DNA of 11,826 bases from Clostridia bacterium (GTDB taxonomy: Bacteria > Bacillota > Clostridia > UBA1381 > UMGS1253), in NCBI GenBank assembly GCA_017411585.1, contig JAFQPV010000078.1, forward strand, positions 1 to 11,826, written 5' to 3'. The notes below the pieces were generated by a model. That model saw only the letters and a list, made by a program, of their open reading frames with translations, did not search any database and was not told the DNA's origin. The position numbers and the translations under genes are program-made. Positions 6,251 through 11,826 of this stretch are shown piece after piece (the first letter of the stretch is position 1; every line of letters begins with the position of its first letter).

Positions 6251-6487
6251 ATGAAAAGAGCTTTACTTTGGTGCATCCGCACTTATCAAAAGTATATTTC
6301 TTCCAATAAGGGATACGCTACATGTAAGTATTATCCAACCTGCTCGGCATACGCCTATGAGGCAATCGAAACACGCGGTATTTTCATCGGCTCCGCTTTG
6401 GCGATTTGGCGTATTCTGCGCTGCAACCCGTTCAGCCGCGGCGGATACGACCCTGTACCGCAAAAACGAAACAGAAAACAAATGTAA
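6251..6487 (+). CDS. yidD: Membrane protein insertion efficiency factor YidD
   Basis: A small membrane-associated helper of YidC/Sec-dependent insertion. The 78 residues fit the family. The diagnostic blocks are RTYQKYISSNKG near the start, CKYYPTCSAYAYEAI (about residues 25-39, with both conserved Cys) and the end RILRCNPFSRGGYDPVP (third conserved Cys, Gly-Gly-Tyr-Asp-Pro). An amphipathic or membrane-touching helix (GIFIGSALAIWRIL) sits between. It lies between rnpA and yidC, the conserved location, with an AGGGTG ribosome site. Confidence 0.96.
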   Translation: MKRALLWCIRTYQKYISSNKGYATCKYYPTCSAYAYEAIETRGIFIGSALAIWRILRCNPFSRGGYDPVPQKRNRKQM

Positions 6488-6517
6488 CTGTACATAGAAT
6501 ACAAGTGAGGTAAAGAT

Positions 6518-7531
6518 ATGAATTTATTCTCTTTGCTGATTTTCCGCCCGATGGGATGGCTTTTGCAAATATTGTATTCCTTTATTCAGAACTACGGTTT
6601 GGCGCTGATTGTGTTTACAGTGCTGATTAAGCTGTTGATTTTACCATTGAATATAAAATCACAGAAAGCAATGTATAAGCAACAAAAGCTCCAGCCGCTG
6701 ATGCAGGAAATTCAAAAAAAATATGCACACGACAAAGAAAAGCAGAGTCAGGAACTGATGAAGCTTTACAAAGAAAACGGCGCAAGTCCGACAGCAGGTT
6801 GTCTGCCGATGCTGATTCAGTTTCCGCTGATTATCGGTTTATATCAGGTTCTTCGTATGCCGCTTTCGTTTATGCTTGGTGTTGACTTTAACACGCCTGA
6901 AAACATCAACAAGGTTATCGACCTTCAGCGTCTTGTCGGCGAAAATGCTACGCTTGCCGCAACTGCTAAAGATGGTTTTTTAACCGGCACAATGGAAAAT
7001 CTTGCAAACCTGTTCCAGATTGAAATGAGCAGCTTTGCTTCTTCTTTGGCAAACCTCGGTCAGTCGCAGTTTGCCGATTGGAAAATCAATTTTGATTTTC
7101 TCGGTTTAGACCTTTCGAGATATCCGAGCGAATTTCCGCTCTTCTCGTTCTTGTTCGGCGGTCAGCTCGATGAAGCTCAGTTTTGGGCAACCTTGCCGCT
7201 CCTGCTGATTCCGGCGCTCGCCGGCATTACCAGCTGGATTTTGGCAAAAATGACACAGAACAAGCAAAAGAACACGCAACAAACCAGCACTTCTACAACT
7301 GCTGAAGACACCACCGCACAGATGAACAAATCCATGACGTTAATGATGCCGCTCATGTCCTTGTTTTTCTCGTACACTCTGCCGGCCGGCATCGGTCTGT
7401 ACTGGATTGTTTCGAATGTATTCCAGTTGGTGCAGCAGCATGTGACAAACGTGATTTTAAAAAGAAAAGAGGATGAGATCGTTGTTATCGACACAATTAA
7501 AAAGAATAGAAAAAACGGCAAAGACCGTTGA
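6518..7531 (+). CDS. yidC: Membrane protein insertase YidC/SpoIIIJ/Oxa1
   Basis: It inserts and folds membrane proteins, alone or with SecYEG. In spore formers the origin-cluster copy is SpoIIIJ, needed for engulfment-stage signalling. The 337-residue protein has the first core helix with FTVLIKLLILPLNIKSQKAM (about residues 33-52) and the cytoplasmic hairpin LQPLMQEIQKKYAHDKEKQS. The GCLPMLIQFPLIIGLYQVLR helix follows, then a long outer segment of roughly 100 residues, and the last helices with LPAGIGLYWIVSNVFQLVQQ. The groove position often occupied by Arg is Lys here (Lys38), which keeps the charge. The tail is Lys/Arg-rich. The region 7255-7320 (Gln/Thr-rich) is a cytoplasmic loop. No lipoprotein signal is seen at the start. 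The 3' end overlaps jag by 50-59 bases. Confidence 0.96.
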   Translation: MNLFSLLIFRPMGWLLQILYSFIQNYGLALIVFTVLIKLLILPLNIKSQKAMYKQQKLQPLMQEIQKKYAHDKEKQSQELMKLYKENGASPTAGCLPMLIQFPLIIGLYQVLRMPLSFMLGVDFNTPENINKVIDLQRLVGENATLAATAKDGFLTGTMENLANLFQIEMSSFASSLANLGQSQFADWKINFDFLGLDLSRYPSEFPLFSFLFGGQLDEAQFWATLPLLLIPALAGITSWILAKMTQNKQKNTQQTSTSTTAEDTTAQMNKSMTLMMPLMSLFFSYTLPAGIGLYWIVSNVFQLVQQHVTNVILKRKEDEIVVIDTIKKNRKNGKDR

Positions 7532-8126
7532 TGAAGCTATCGAACTCGCACTCGCAGAACTCGGTGCAAGCAGACAGCAAGTTGAAGTTGAAGTTTTGGA
7601 TGAAGGCAGCAAAGGTCTGTTCGGCATTTTGGGCAGCAAAGATGCCCGCGTTATTGTAACGAAGAAGGATTCCCCCGCTGACAAAGCAACCGCTTTTTTA
7701 AGCGATTTGTTCTTGAGTATGGGCATTCGTGTGCAGATTGATGCACAAATGGACGGCGACAACTTAAATATTGATTTAAGCGGTAACGATATGGGTATTG
7801 TAATCGGTAAGCGTGGCGATACACTCGACTCCATCCAGTACCTCACAAGCCTCGTAGTAAATAATTCTAAAGGCAGCTACATCAAGGTGACCATCGACAC
7901 AGAGAACTATAGAGAAAAGCGCAAGGAGGCCTTGGAAGCACTTGCAGTACGTATCGCAAGCAAGGTTGAAAGAACCGGCAAACGCCACACCTTTGAGCCG
8001 ATGAATCCGTACGAAAGACGCATCATCCACTCCAAGCTGCAAGCCTATGAAAATGTGACCACCTATTCTATCGGCGAAGACCCGAACCGCAAAATCGTGG
8101 TTGTATTAAAGGACAAAGAAAAATAA
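7473..8126 (+). CDS. jag: RNA-binding protein Jag/EloR (KhpB)
   Basis: A cytoplasmic RNA-binding protein linked to cell elongation and sporulation, usually paired with YidC. Domain order is clear: Jag-N (KTAKTVDEAIELALAELG, then LDEGSKGLFGILGSKDARV), a KH domain with a GKRG loop (MGIVIGKRGDTLDSIQYL, about residues 107-124) and an R3H domain with the Arg-x3-His core (ERRIIHSKL, about residues 181-189). The start is uncertain. The ATG at 7473 directly touches AAGAGG. A TTG at 7482 is better spaced behind GAGGATGAG and gives an N-terminus closer to the family. Either choice overlaps the end of yidC in another frame, which suggests coupled translation. A strong terminator follows. Confidence 0.95.
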   Translation: MRSLLSTQLKRIEKTAKTVDEAIELALAELGASRQQVEVEVLDEGSKGLFGILGSKDARVIVTKKDSPADKATAFLSDLFLSMGIRVQIDAQMDGDNLNIDLSGNDMGIVIGKRGDTLDSIQYLTSLVVNNSKGSYIKVTIDTENYREKRKEALEALAVRIASKVERTGKRHTFEPMNPYERRIIHSKLQAYENVTTYSIGEDPNRKIVVVLKDKEK

Positions 8127-8134
8127 GAAAGCTG

Positions 8135-8162
8135 AAAAAGGTCGCAATTGCGACCTTTTTTT
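8135..8162 (+). terminator. Rho-independent terminator between jag and mnmE
   Basis: A perfect inverted repeat (AAAAAGGTCGCAA/TTGCGACCTTTTT) with a long T tail lies nine bases after the jag stop and only 17 bases before the mnmE start. mnmE must depend on read-through, since no separate promoter fits between the two. Confidence 0.88.
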
Positions 8163-8178
8163 GAAAGAAGGCATAAAT

Positions 8179-9561
8179 ATGCAAAAAACAGATACGATTG
8201 CTGCAATCGCAACACCTGCAGGCGTCGGCGGCATCGGTACAATCCGTATCAGCGGACCGAATGCCATTTGCGCGACAGATCACATCTTCTTTGCGGCAGA
8301 CAAAAAAAAGCTCGCCGACTGCGAAACACACACCGTACATTACGGCTTTATCAAAGACCCGGAAACGCTTGAAAAAACAGACGAGGTGCTCGTCACCCTA
8401 ATGCGCGCACCGCGCACCTTTACAGCAGAGGATGTCGTGGAAATTTCAACACACGGCTCCCCGACGGTCCTTGCTAAGGTTATGGATTTACTGCTCGGCT
8501 GCGGTATACGCCCTGCTGAAGCGGGCGAATTTACCAAGCGCGCCTTTTTAAACGGTCGAATCGACCTATCGCGCGCCGAAGCTGTGCTTGATGTGATTCA
8601 TGCGGACTCGGATGCCTCATTAAAAAGCGCAATCGCCCAGCTCGATGGCGGTCTTGCGCGCAGAATTGATGAAATCCGACAACCTCTTTTATACTGCTGT
8701 GCACAGTTTGCCGCAGCTGTAGATTATCCGGATGATGAAATCGCGGAGTTGACAGATACAACACTTGCTGAAATTTTAGAACAAGCCATTGCCGCCTGTG
8801 ACCATTTACTCGCAACTGCGCATGACGGCTGTATGGCAAAAAACGGTATTTCCTGTGTCATCGCCGGCAAACCAAATACCGGCAAAAGCTCGCTTTTAAA
8901 CGCGTTGACGAACTCCAACCGCGCCATTGTAACCGATATTCAAGGGACAACGCGTGATGTGATTGAACAAACGCTGACGCTGGACGGTATTGCACTTCGC
9001 CTGTTTGATACGGCAGGCATCCGCGAAACAGCAGATACCGTAGAAAAAATCGGCGTTCAAAAAACCTTGGACTATATCCATGCAGCTGACCTAGTCCTTC
9101 TGATGTTGGACAGTAGTAATGAAATCACAGAAGAAGACCGAGAGTGTGCTCAAGCTGCAAAAGACAAACCAATGCTTGTACTTTTAAACAAATCCGATTT
9201 GGATACCAAAACGGATGACTCTTCTGCAGCTACCTTGGCAAACGGCGCACCGATTCTGCACATCAGCACGCGCACCGGTGCAGGCTTAGACGATTTACGC
9301 ACAGCAATCTGTAATCTGTGTCGCACAAAAGAAATCCGTACCGCAGACAATCTGCTTTCCAATCTGCGCCATATCCACGCATTAAAGGATGCACGCGCTT
9401 CTTTGACAAGTGCGGCGCAAACACTAAAAGACGGTATGCCAGCCGATATGTGCGTGATTGATGTAAACGATGCACTCGAGCATCTCGGACTGATTACCGG
9501 CATCACAGTTTCCGGCGATATCGTCAATGAGATTTTTGCTAACTTCTGCGTAGGTAAATAA
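8179..9561 (+). CDS. mnmE: tRNA uridine-5-carboxymethylaminomethyl(34) GTPase MnmE
   Basis: MnmE works with MnmG to modify the wobble uridine (cmnm5U34) of tRNAs, binding GTP and a folate. The 460-residue length is normal. The N-terminal folate domain begins DTIAAIATPAGVGGIGTIRI and holds AGEFTKRAFLNGRIDLSRAE. An inserted G domain shows G1 GKPNTGKS (residues 230-237), the TTRD switch, DTAG and NKSDL. The protein ends in the catalytic FCVGK, the family's Cys-x-Gly-Lys. The ATG at 8179 follows AAAGAAGG; an upstream in-frame TTG at 8161 lies before this site. The usual next gene, mnmG, is not here: a convergent MATE gene follows instead. Its partner must therefore be encoded elsewhere. Confidence 0.97.
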   Translation: MQKTDTIAAIATPAGVGGIGTIRISGPNAICATDHIFFAADKKKLADCETHTVHYGFIKDPETLEKTDEVLVTLMRAPRTFTAEDVVEISTHGSPTVLAKVMDLLLGCGIRPAEAGEFTKRAFLNGRIDLSRAEAVLDVIHADSDASLKSAIAQLDGGLARRIDEIRQPLLYCCAQFAAAVDYPDDEIAELTDTTLAEILEQAIAACDHLLATAHDGCMAKNGISCVIAGKPNTGKSSLLNALTNSNRAIVTDIQGTTRDVIEQTLTLDGIALRLFDTAGIRETADTVEKIGVQKTLDYIHAADLVLLMLDSSNEITEEDRECAQAAKDKPMLVLLNKSDLDTKTDDSSAATLANGAPILHISTRTGAGLDDLRTAICNLCRTKEIRTADNLLSNLRHIHALKDARASLTSAAQTLKDGMPADMCVIDVNDALEHLGLITGITVSGDIVNEIFANFCVGK

Positions 9562-9563
9562 AG

Positions 9564-9608
9564 AAAAGCTGAACGAATTTTAAAATTTTAAATTCGTTCA
9601 GCTTTTTT
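9564..9608. terminator. Bidirectional terminator between mnmE and the MATE gene
   Basis: A perfect 17-bp stem (9564-9580 with 9590-9606) sits between two converging genes. The plus strand ends in a run of six T and the minus strand in TTTTCTTTA, so it can stop transcription from both sides. Confidence 0.88.
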
Positions 9609-9615
9609 AATTCAC

Positions 9616-10992
9616 TTATTGTTGGATGGCTTTTGTTTTCCACTTGCCGCGCGCATAGAAAATCGCAGTTAAAACCGCACCGAGCACCCAAGTAATCAAC
9701 AAAGAAATCTGAATACATACACTCTGTCCGTGCGGCAGCTCCGGCGTTGTAGTCGCCCAGGAAATGCCGTATGCAATTGGAATACGAACCAGAACCGTTG
9801 TAATCAACGAAATCCACATCGGCGTCATCGTATCGCCCGCGCCGCGCATAATGCCCGAAAGGCTCTGCGTTACCGCCATTGCAATATAGCCGACCGCCAA
9901 AATCTTCATCAAATCACAGCTCAACTCCACCAAGGCAGGCGTGTCCGTAAACATACCCATCAGATATTTACCGAACAGCAAAATGATGCCTGTAATTGCC
10001 GCAGAACAAACAACCGCCATCAGCGTACCCTGCTTTGCACCCTTGGTGACACGGTCATAAAGCCCTGCGCCGACATTCTGCCCTGCGTAGGTCGTCAATG
10101 CCATACCGAATGAGAAGTTCGGCATCATCGCAAAGCCGTCGACACGCATAACAACCACATTTGCCGCAATAAACATTTCGCCGAACTGATTTGTCAGCGA
10201 CTGGACAATAATCATCGCCGACGACATAATCGCCTGCGTTGCACCCGAAGGCAAACCGAGGCGAATCAGCGTTTTTACATAGCTGCCGACCGGCTTTAAA
10301 AACTTCAGCTTCAAATCAAAATACTCGCGCATTTTCGAAAGCTTGATTAAACAAAGCACCGACGAAATCAACTGCGCAATCACGGTTGCAAGTGCAACGC
10401 CCGGCACGCCCATTTTTAAAGAAGCAACAAAATAAATATCCAGGAAAATATTGATAACCGTTGCGACCAGCAAATAAATCAGAACGGAAACCGAATCACC
10501 CATACCGCGGATGATACCGGATAAAATGTTGTAAAACGCCATACCCGCAATGCCGACAAGCGAAATAATCAAATACCCCGCGCAATCCTCAAGGATGCTT
10601 GCCGGCGTATTTAAAAGACGCAAAAGCGGGCGAATCAGCGGCGTCGCGATAATAATAAGCCCGACACAGGCAATCAGCGTCACCGTAATACAATTGCCGA
10701 TGGTATGCGAAAGTGCCTCACGGTTGCGCGCACCATAATACTGCGCTACCATGATGCTCGCTCCGGCGGAAATGCCGATAAACAGCACCAAAAGCAAATT
10801 CAGAATCGGCATCGCACTGCCGACCGCGGCAAGCGCATTATCGCCGACATACTTGCCGACAACGATACTGTCGACCGTGCTGTACAATTGCTGTGCAATA
10901 TTGCCGATAAGCATCGGAAGCGTAAAGCTTAATATACCTTTCCACGGCGCACCTTCACGCATATCGGTCGGCGCAAATAAACTTTTCATCAT
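9616..10992 (-). CDS. MATE-family multidrug/cation efflux transporter
   Basis: An integral membrane antiporter of the MATE (NorM/DinF-like) family that typically expels organic cations or drugs in exchange for Na+ or H+. The 458-residue protein has about twelve hydrophobic segments. Recognisable blocks are LPMLIGNIAQQLYSTVDSIV in the first helix, VGDNALAAVGSAMPI, and the pseudo-symmetric second half starting near GLPSGATQAIMSSAM with FGMALTTYAGQNVGAG. The start at 10992 sits eight bases behind GAGGG. An upstream in-frame ATG at 11097 would lie inside the adjacent insertion element and was rejected. The gene has its own promoter, whose -35 box touches that element. The substrate cannot be inferred. 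Confidence 0.94.
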   Translation of the reverse strand: MMKSLFAPTDMREGAPWKGILSFTLPMLIGNIAQQLYSTVDSIVVGKYVGDNALAAVGSAMPILNLLLVLFIGISAGASIMVAQYYGARNREALSHTIGNCITVTLIACVGLIIIATPLIRPLLRLLNTPASILEDCAGYLIISLVGIAGMAFYNILSGIIRGMGDSVSVLIYLLVATVINIFLDIYFVASLKMGVPGVALATVIAQLISSVLCLIKLSKMREYFDLKLKFLKPVGSYVKTLIRLGLPSGATQAIMSSAMIIVQSLTNQFGEMFIAANVVVMRVDGFAMMPNFSFGMALTTYAGQNVGAGLYDRVTKGAKQGTLMAVVCSAAITGIILLFGKYLMGMFTDTPALVELSCDLMKILAVGYIAMAVTQSLSGIMRGAGDTMTPMWISLITTVLVRIPIAYGISWATTTPELPHGQSVCIQISLLITWVLGAVLTAIFYARGKWKTKAIQQ

Positions 10993-11031
10993 TCTGTCAT
11001 CCCTCTGTTTCCAAATAAACTCGCATTGTAC

Positions 11032-11060
11032 AGTATAGCACAAAACGGAAAAATTTTCAA
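11032..11060 (-). promoter_or_regulatory. Promoter of the MATE gene, adjoining the insertion element
   Basis: On the minus strand, TTGAAA (11055-11060), a 17-bp spacer and TATACT (11032-11037) with an extended -10 TG. The -35 box is immediately next to the inferred element tip at 11061. The 11-base core TGTGCTATACT is shared with the tRNA-fMet promoter. Confidence 0.8.
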
Positions 11061-11070
11061 GTGGAATCAT

Positions 11071-11092
11071 AACCACCAGTAAACTGGTGGTT
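11071..11092 (-). repeat. Right-end subterminal hairpin of the insertion element
   Basis: A 9-bp perfect stem (11071-11079 with 11084-11092) with a four-base loop. This is the type of DNA hairpin recognised by Y1 transposases, and its CCAG/CTGG core is shared with the left-end hairpin. Confidence 0.75.
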
Positions 11093-11097
11093 TGCAC

Positions 11098-11151
11098 AGC
11101 CCCTATAAGGGGCTATTACAGGCTTAACCCCTACAAGGGGCATCGAAGCCT
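11098..11151. other. Nested hairpins in the right end of the insertion element
   Basis: Hairpin 11098-11114 has a 7-bp stem (AGCCCCT/AGGGGCT). A second, compound hairpin pairs AGGCTT (11120-11125) with AAGCCT (11146-11151) around an inner CCCCT/AGGGG stem (11128-11140). The two CCCCT-ANA-AGGGG cores differ by one base. Together with the end hairpin and the terminator they form a compact structured block with no coding sequence. Confidence 0.6.
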
Positions 11152-11173
11152 GGCACCGCATTACTATTTCAAG

Positions 11174-11202
11174 CAGCCGCTCATGTGCGGCTGTCTTTTT
11201 TT
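11174..11202 (+). terminator. Plus-strand terminator facing the 3' end of tnpA
   Basis: A 7-bp GC-rich stem (CAGCCGC/GCGGCTG) with a six-base loop is followed by TCTTTTTTT on the plus strand, ending two bases before the tnpA stop. It would stop transcripts entering the element from the MATE side, or end a short plus-strand RNA. Confidence 0.75.
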
Positions 11203-11204
11203 GC

Positions 11205-11684
11205 TTACATATTCTTGTTACCCGTAAACGGGTCCATATATTCTTTTATACTTATCTGATCTGTTGCATAATCTTCCTCAAGTTGATTTCTTATATATTC
11301 TGCTATCACCTTTTTATTCCGTCCTACTGTATCTACATAGTATCCTCTGCACCAGAAATGTCTTGAACCATACTTGTATTTTAAGTTTGCATGCCTATCA
11401 AATATCATTAGTGAACTTTTCCCCTTGAGATATCCCATAAATTGTGCTATACTTATGTATGGCGGAATACTTACTAGCATATGTATATGGTCTATGCATG
11501 CTTCTGCTTCTATTATTTCTACTCCTTTTTGTTCGCAGAGCTTTCTTAATATTTCTCCTATATCCCTTTTTAACTGACCATATACTTCTTTTCTCCGATA
11601 TTTCGGTGCAAAAACTATATGGTATTGACATCTGTACTTTGAGTGTGCTGTGTTTTTAATTTCGTTTGTATTCTTTTTCATCAT
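11205..11684 (-). CDS. tnpA: IS200-type Y1 transposase TnpA
   Basis: A single-strand DNA transposase (HUH endonuclease, Y1 type) that cuts and joins element ends on the lagging strand. The 159 residues are near the usual size of about 150. The HUH metal motif is DHIHMLV (about residues 65-71), and the catalytic tyrosine is most likely in KVIAEYIRNQLEED (about residue 130). The start shows the family opening HSKYRCQYHIVFAPKYRRKE, and YGSRHFWCRGYYVDTVG is also characteristic. The ATG at 11684 follows AAGGAGG nine bases upstream. The frame is intact and all catalytic residues are visible, so it may be active. Its Shine-Dalgarno sequence is complementary to a sequence upstream of its promoter. 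Confidence 0.96.
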   Translation of the reverse strand: MMKKNTNEIKNTAHSKYRCQYHIVFAPKYRRKEVYGQLKRDIGEILRKLCEQKGVEIIEAEACIDHIHMLVSIPPYISIAQFMGYLKGKSSLMIFDRHANLKYKYGSRHFWCRGYYVDTVGRNKKVIAEYIRNQLEEDYATDQISIKEYMDPFTGNKNM

Positions 11685-11735
11685 TGTTTAAAACCTCCTT
11701 GGTGTTTTAGTAATGCGGTCGCCAAACCATTTACT

Positions 11736-11764
11736 ATTATACCATAGGAGGTTTTATTTGCTAA
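11736..11764 (-). promoter_or_regulatory. Promoter of tnpA
   Basis: On the minus strand, TTAGCA (11759-11764), a 17-bp spacer and TATAAT (11736-11741). The -10 is perfect and the -35 is moderate. Transcripts starting here would carry the Shine-Dalgarno sequence but not the complementary sequence at 11747-11755. Confidence 0.7.
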
Positions 11765-11776
11765 AGCTTTTTTCTT

Positions 11777-11795
11777 CCCCCAGTAGAACTGGGGG
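11777..11795 (-). repeat. Left-end subterminal hairpin of the insertion element
   Basis: A 7-bp perfect stem (CCCCCAG/CTGGGGG) with a five-base loop, outside the tnpA promoter. On the plus strand it is followed by TTTATTT, so it may also act as a weak terminator. Confidence 0.75.
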
Positions 11796-11826
11796 TTTAT
11801 TTCCACGCCTTAAGGCACCAATAAAA

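Larger units (their letters stand above)
11061..11806 (-). mobile_element. IS200/IS605-family insertion sequence (tnpA only)
   Basis: A unit of about 746 bp with a single Y1 transposase gene, matching the size of IS200-type elements. The two ends carry related subterminal hairpins: 11777-11795 at the left end (CCCCCAG stem) and 11071-11092 at the right end (ACCACCAG stem). Both are flanked outward by GTGGAA-like tips (11061-11066 and the complement of 11801-11806). The tip positions are inferred from this symmetry, since the family makes no target duplication. No tnpB is present. The segment between the tnpA stop and the right tip is rich in hairpins. Confidence 0.8.

Noticed and set aside
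11098..11140. CRISPR-like repeat pair (two CCCCT-ANA-AGGGG hairpins)
   Set aside because: There are only two short units inside a transposon end, with no regular spacers and no cas genes.
11061..11202. Group I intron part of an IStron
   Set aside because: The region is too short for a group I intron core and no conserved core pairings could be recognised.

Overview
The window looks like chromosomal DNA from an endospore-forming Bacillota bacterium, probably a gut-type clostridium. A complete spoIIID gene, a Jag/EloR gene and the rpmH-rnpA-yidD-yidC-jag-mnmE cluster support this. Genes have strong Shine-Dalgarno (SD) sites, and several clean -35/-10 promoters and T-tailed hairpin terminators can be read directly. 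Base use is moderate overall. The left-hand AraC gene and the right-hand insertion sequence are visibly richer in A+T than the housekeeping core.

Left part (1-1550): remnants and an RNA locus. A glycosidase-like fragment on the minus strand and an AraC-family regulator on the plus strand face away from each other, and both lack a credible 5' end at the same place. Next comes an initiator tRNA-fMet gene (minus strand). The last 39 bases of its locus are repeated as a direct copy 285 bp away. Between the copies lies a stretch dense in palindromes, with an inverted tRNA-like piece inside it. This resembles an old tRNA attachment site or a degraded insertion.

Middle-left (1555-5452): on the minus strand are spoIIID (mother-cell sporulation regulator), a small lipoprotein, and an AgcS-type alanine/glycine:cation symporter. 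Transcribed divergently from the symporter is a two-gene ThrE-type threonine/serine exporter (YjjP-like plus YjjB-like, overlapping by 4 bases).

Core (5544-9561, plus strand): a consensus promoter drives rpmH, rnpA, yidD, yidC and jag, followed by a strong terminator and then mnmE. These genes link ribosome assembly (L34), tRNA 5' maturation (RNase P protein), membrane protein insertion (YidC/YidD), an RNA-binding envelope regulator (Jag) and tRNA wobble modification (MnmE). In many Bacillota this block lies next to dnaA/oriC on one side and continues into mnmG-rsmG on the other. Neither is present here: the upstream neighbour is the exporter and the downstream neighbour is a convergent MATE transporter.

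Right part (9616-11826, minus strand): a MATE-family efflux pump with its own promoter. Its -35 box directly abuts the tip of an apparently intact IS200/IS605-family element that carries only the Y1 transposase tnpA. The element has matched end hairpins, an SD-sequestering inverted repeat upstream of tnpA, and an unusually structured right end of about 140 bp.
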